From contig NZ_CP035103.1 of assembly GCF_006094695.1 (NCBI RefSeq), positions 2,976,001-3,040,000 on the forward strand: a DNA stretch of 64,000 nt, given 5' to 3'. Under the pieces are notes generated by a model that was given only the letters and a program-made list of their open reading frames with translations, had not been told where the DNA came from and did no database searches. Position 1 is the stretch's first letter. Each line of letters starts with the position of its first letter. Source of the DNA: Kocuria rosea. Its GTDB lineage: Bacteria > Actinomycetota > Actinomycetes > Actinomycetales > Micrococcaceae. The position numbers and the translations under genes are program-made. Below are positions 63,424 to 64,000 of this stretch, one piece after another.

Positions 63424-64000
63424 CCCGCCGCGACCCCCAGGACCCGGTCCCGGTCCAGCGCTCCATCGACGGCGGCAGCGCCGGCTCCTCCCCCGAGGCC
63501 GCGCCGGAGGCCCCGCCCGCGTCCTCCGCGCAGCTGAGCCCCGACCGCTTCCGTGACCCGCGGCGCCGCCTCGCCCGCCGGATCGCCCAGCGGGTGTTCC
63601 TGCAGGGCCTCGCGTACCGCACGGTCCGCCGGACCGTGGTGACGCACCCCGCGGCCGACGCCCTGGACGGGGCGTGCATCGTGGTGGCCAACCACTCGAG
63701 CCACCTCGACGCGCCGCTCGTCCTGGGCTCGGTGCCCCGCCGCATCCGCCGGGACCTCGCCACCGGGGTGGCCGCGGACTACTTCTTCACCGCCCCGCAC
63801 AAGCGCATGTTCACCGAGCTGATCTTCAACGCCTTCCCGGTGGACCGGACGGGCACCGGAGCGAACCGGGGGCTGTCCAAGCAGCTGCTGAAGGCCGGCG
63901 TCCCGCTGCTGATCTTCCCGGAGGGCACCCGGTCCCGCACGGGGAAGATGGGGTCCTTCAAGATCGGGGCCGCCGGCCTGGCCAAGGCCGTGGGAGTGCC
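63420..64000 (+). CDS. PlsC-type lysophospholipid acyltransferase (3' end outside window)
   Basis: The frame starts with GTG at 63420 and is open to the window end (193 residues seen). After a Pro/Ala/Ser-rich N-terminal tail (1-40), the PlsC domain shows the acyltransferase motif I NHSSHLD (HX4D, near residue 100), a middle FNAFPVDRTGTG, and motif III FPEGTRSRTGKMGSFKIGAA. It would acylate lysophosphatidate or a similar lipid at the membrane. It is coupled to the SDR by GTGA. The C-terminus lies beyond the window. Confidence 0.9.
   Translation, partial: MTRRDPQDPVPVQRSIDGGSAGSSPEAAPEAPPASSAQLSPDRFRDPRRRLARRIAQRVFLQGLAYRTVRRTVVTHPAADALDGACIVVANHSSHLDAPLVLGSVPRRIRRDLATGVAADYFFTAPHKRMFTELIFNAFPVDRTGTGANRGLSKQLLKAGVPLLIFPEGTRSRTGKMGSFKIGAAGLAKAVGV

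Overview
The window is about 64 kb of very GC-rich DNA (roughly 70% or more) with strong third-position G/C bias, many GTG and TTG starts, short overlaps between genes and long meaningless antisense frames. Gene content is actinobacterial: DtxR with the corynebacterial metal-ligand spacing, a second-type groEL under CIRCE control with no groES beside it, DUF3027, DUF3263, DUF3817, DUF4031, DUF4032, TIGR03085, an XPB/Helicase_C_3 pair, a 13E12-type DUF222/HNH protein, MsiK and a c-di-AMP riboswitch in front of an NlpC/P60 hydrolase. The combination fits Micrococcaceae, most likely Kocuria or a close relative; that placement is inference. It reads as chromosome: no phage, plasmid, insertion sequence or CRISPR array was seen.

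Layout. 0-5.3 kb: the end of a membrane protein, tRNA-Arg(CCT), a DUF4031-HD-Nudix fusion, two secreted NlpC/P60 cell-wall hydrolases (one behind a ydaO-type riboswitch) and dtxR. 5.5-13.1 kb: serC, an MFS exporter, DUF3027, a cold-shock protein, and the Helicase_C_3/XPB helicase pair. 13.1-17.2 kb: a PhoP/PhoR-like two-component system with a direct-repeat PhoP-type box, an RNase H-DUF4440 fusion and MgtC. 17.3-21.2 kb: groEL with two CIRCE elements, a GNAT protein, and an SDR/DUF3263/VirR-like-stub operon. 21.3-26.2 kb: YihY, ung, a siderophore-interacting reductase, and a DUF222/HNH gene with two tandem repeats. 26.3-32.5 kb: an envelope group made of ThrE, a FemX-like transferase, a MurJ-like flippase and an ATP-grasp ligase. 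32.6-38.7 kb: the complete fructose PTS (fruR-fruK-fruA, hairpin, ptsI-ptsH). 38.9-43.8 kb: a heterodimeric ABC exporter, DUF3817 and TIGR03085. 43.8-51.6 kb: a cell-surface block (LGFP-repeat L,D-transpeptidase, lipoprotein, secreted GH26 enzyme, GH26-like/OpgC acyltransferase fusion, and a hypercharged repetitive secreted protein). 52-57 kb: tRNA-Thr(TGT), a DsbA-like protein, otsAB trehalose synthesis and msiK. 57-64 kb: a small protein, an RpiR regulator, DUF4032 and a TetR-controlled lipid cluster (acyl reductase-HAD fusion, SDR, PlsC cut by the window edge).

How the genes fit together. Several parts handle carbohydrate uptake and control (fructose PTS, MsiK, RpiR), osmotic and desiccation tolerance (otsAB, riboswitch-linked hydrolases), and wall or envelope building (FemX, MurJ, L,D-transpeptidase, OpgC fusion). 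The most novel-looking item is the fusion of a catalytically altered GH26-like ectodomain to an OpgC-type membrane acyltransferase beside an intact secreted GH26 enzyme. It is a candidate for succinylating a surface polymer such as the lipomannan known from Micrococcus. Many genes also have a TANNNT hexamer 6-8 bases before the start codon, as expected for leaderless mRNAs.
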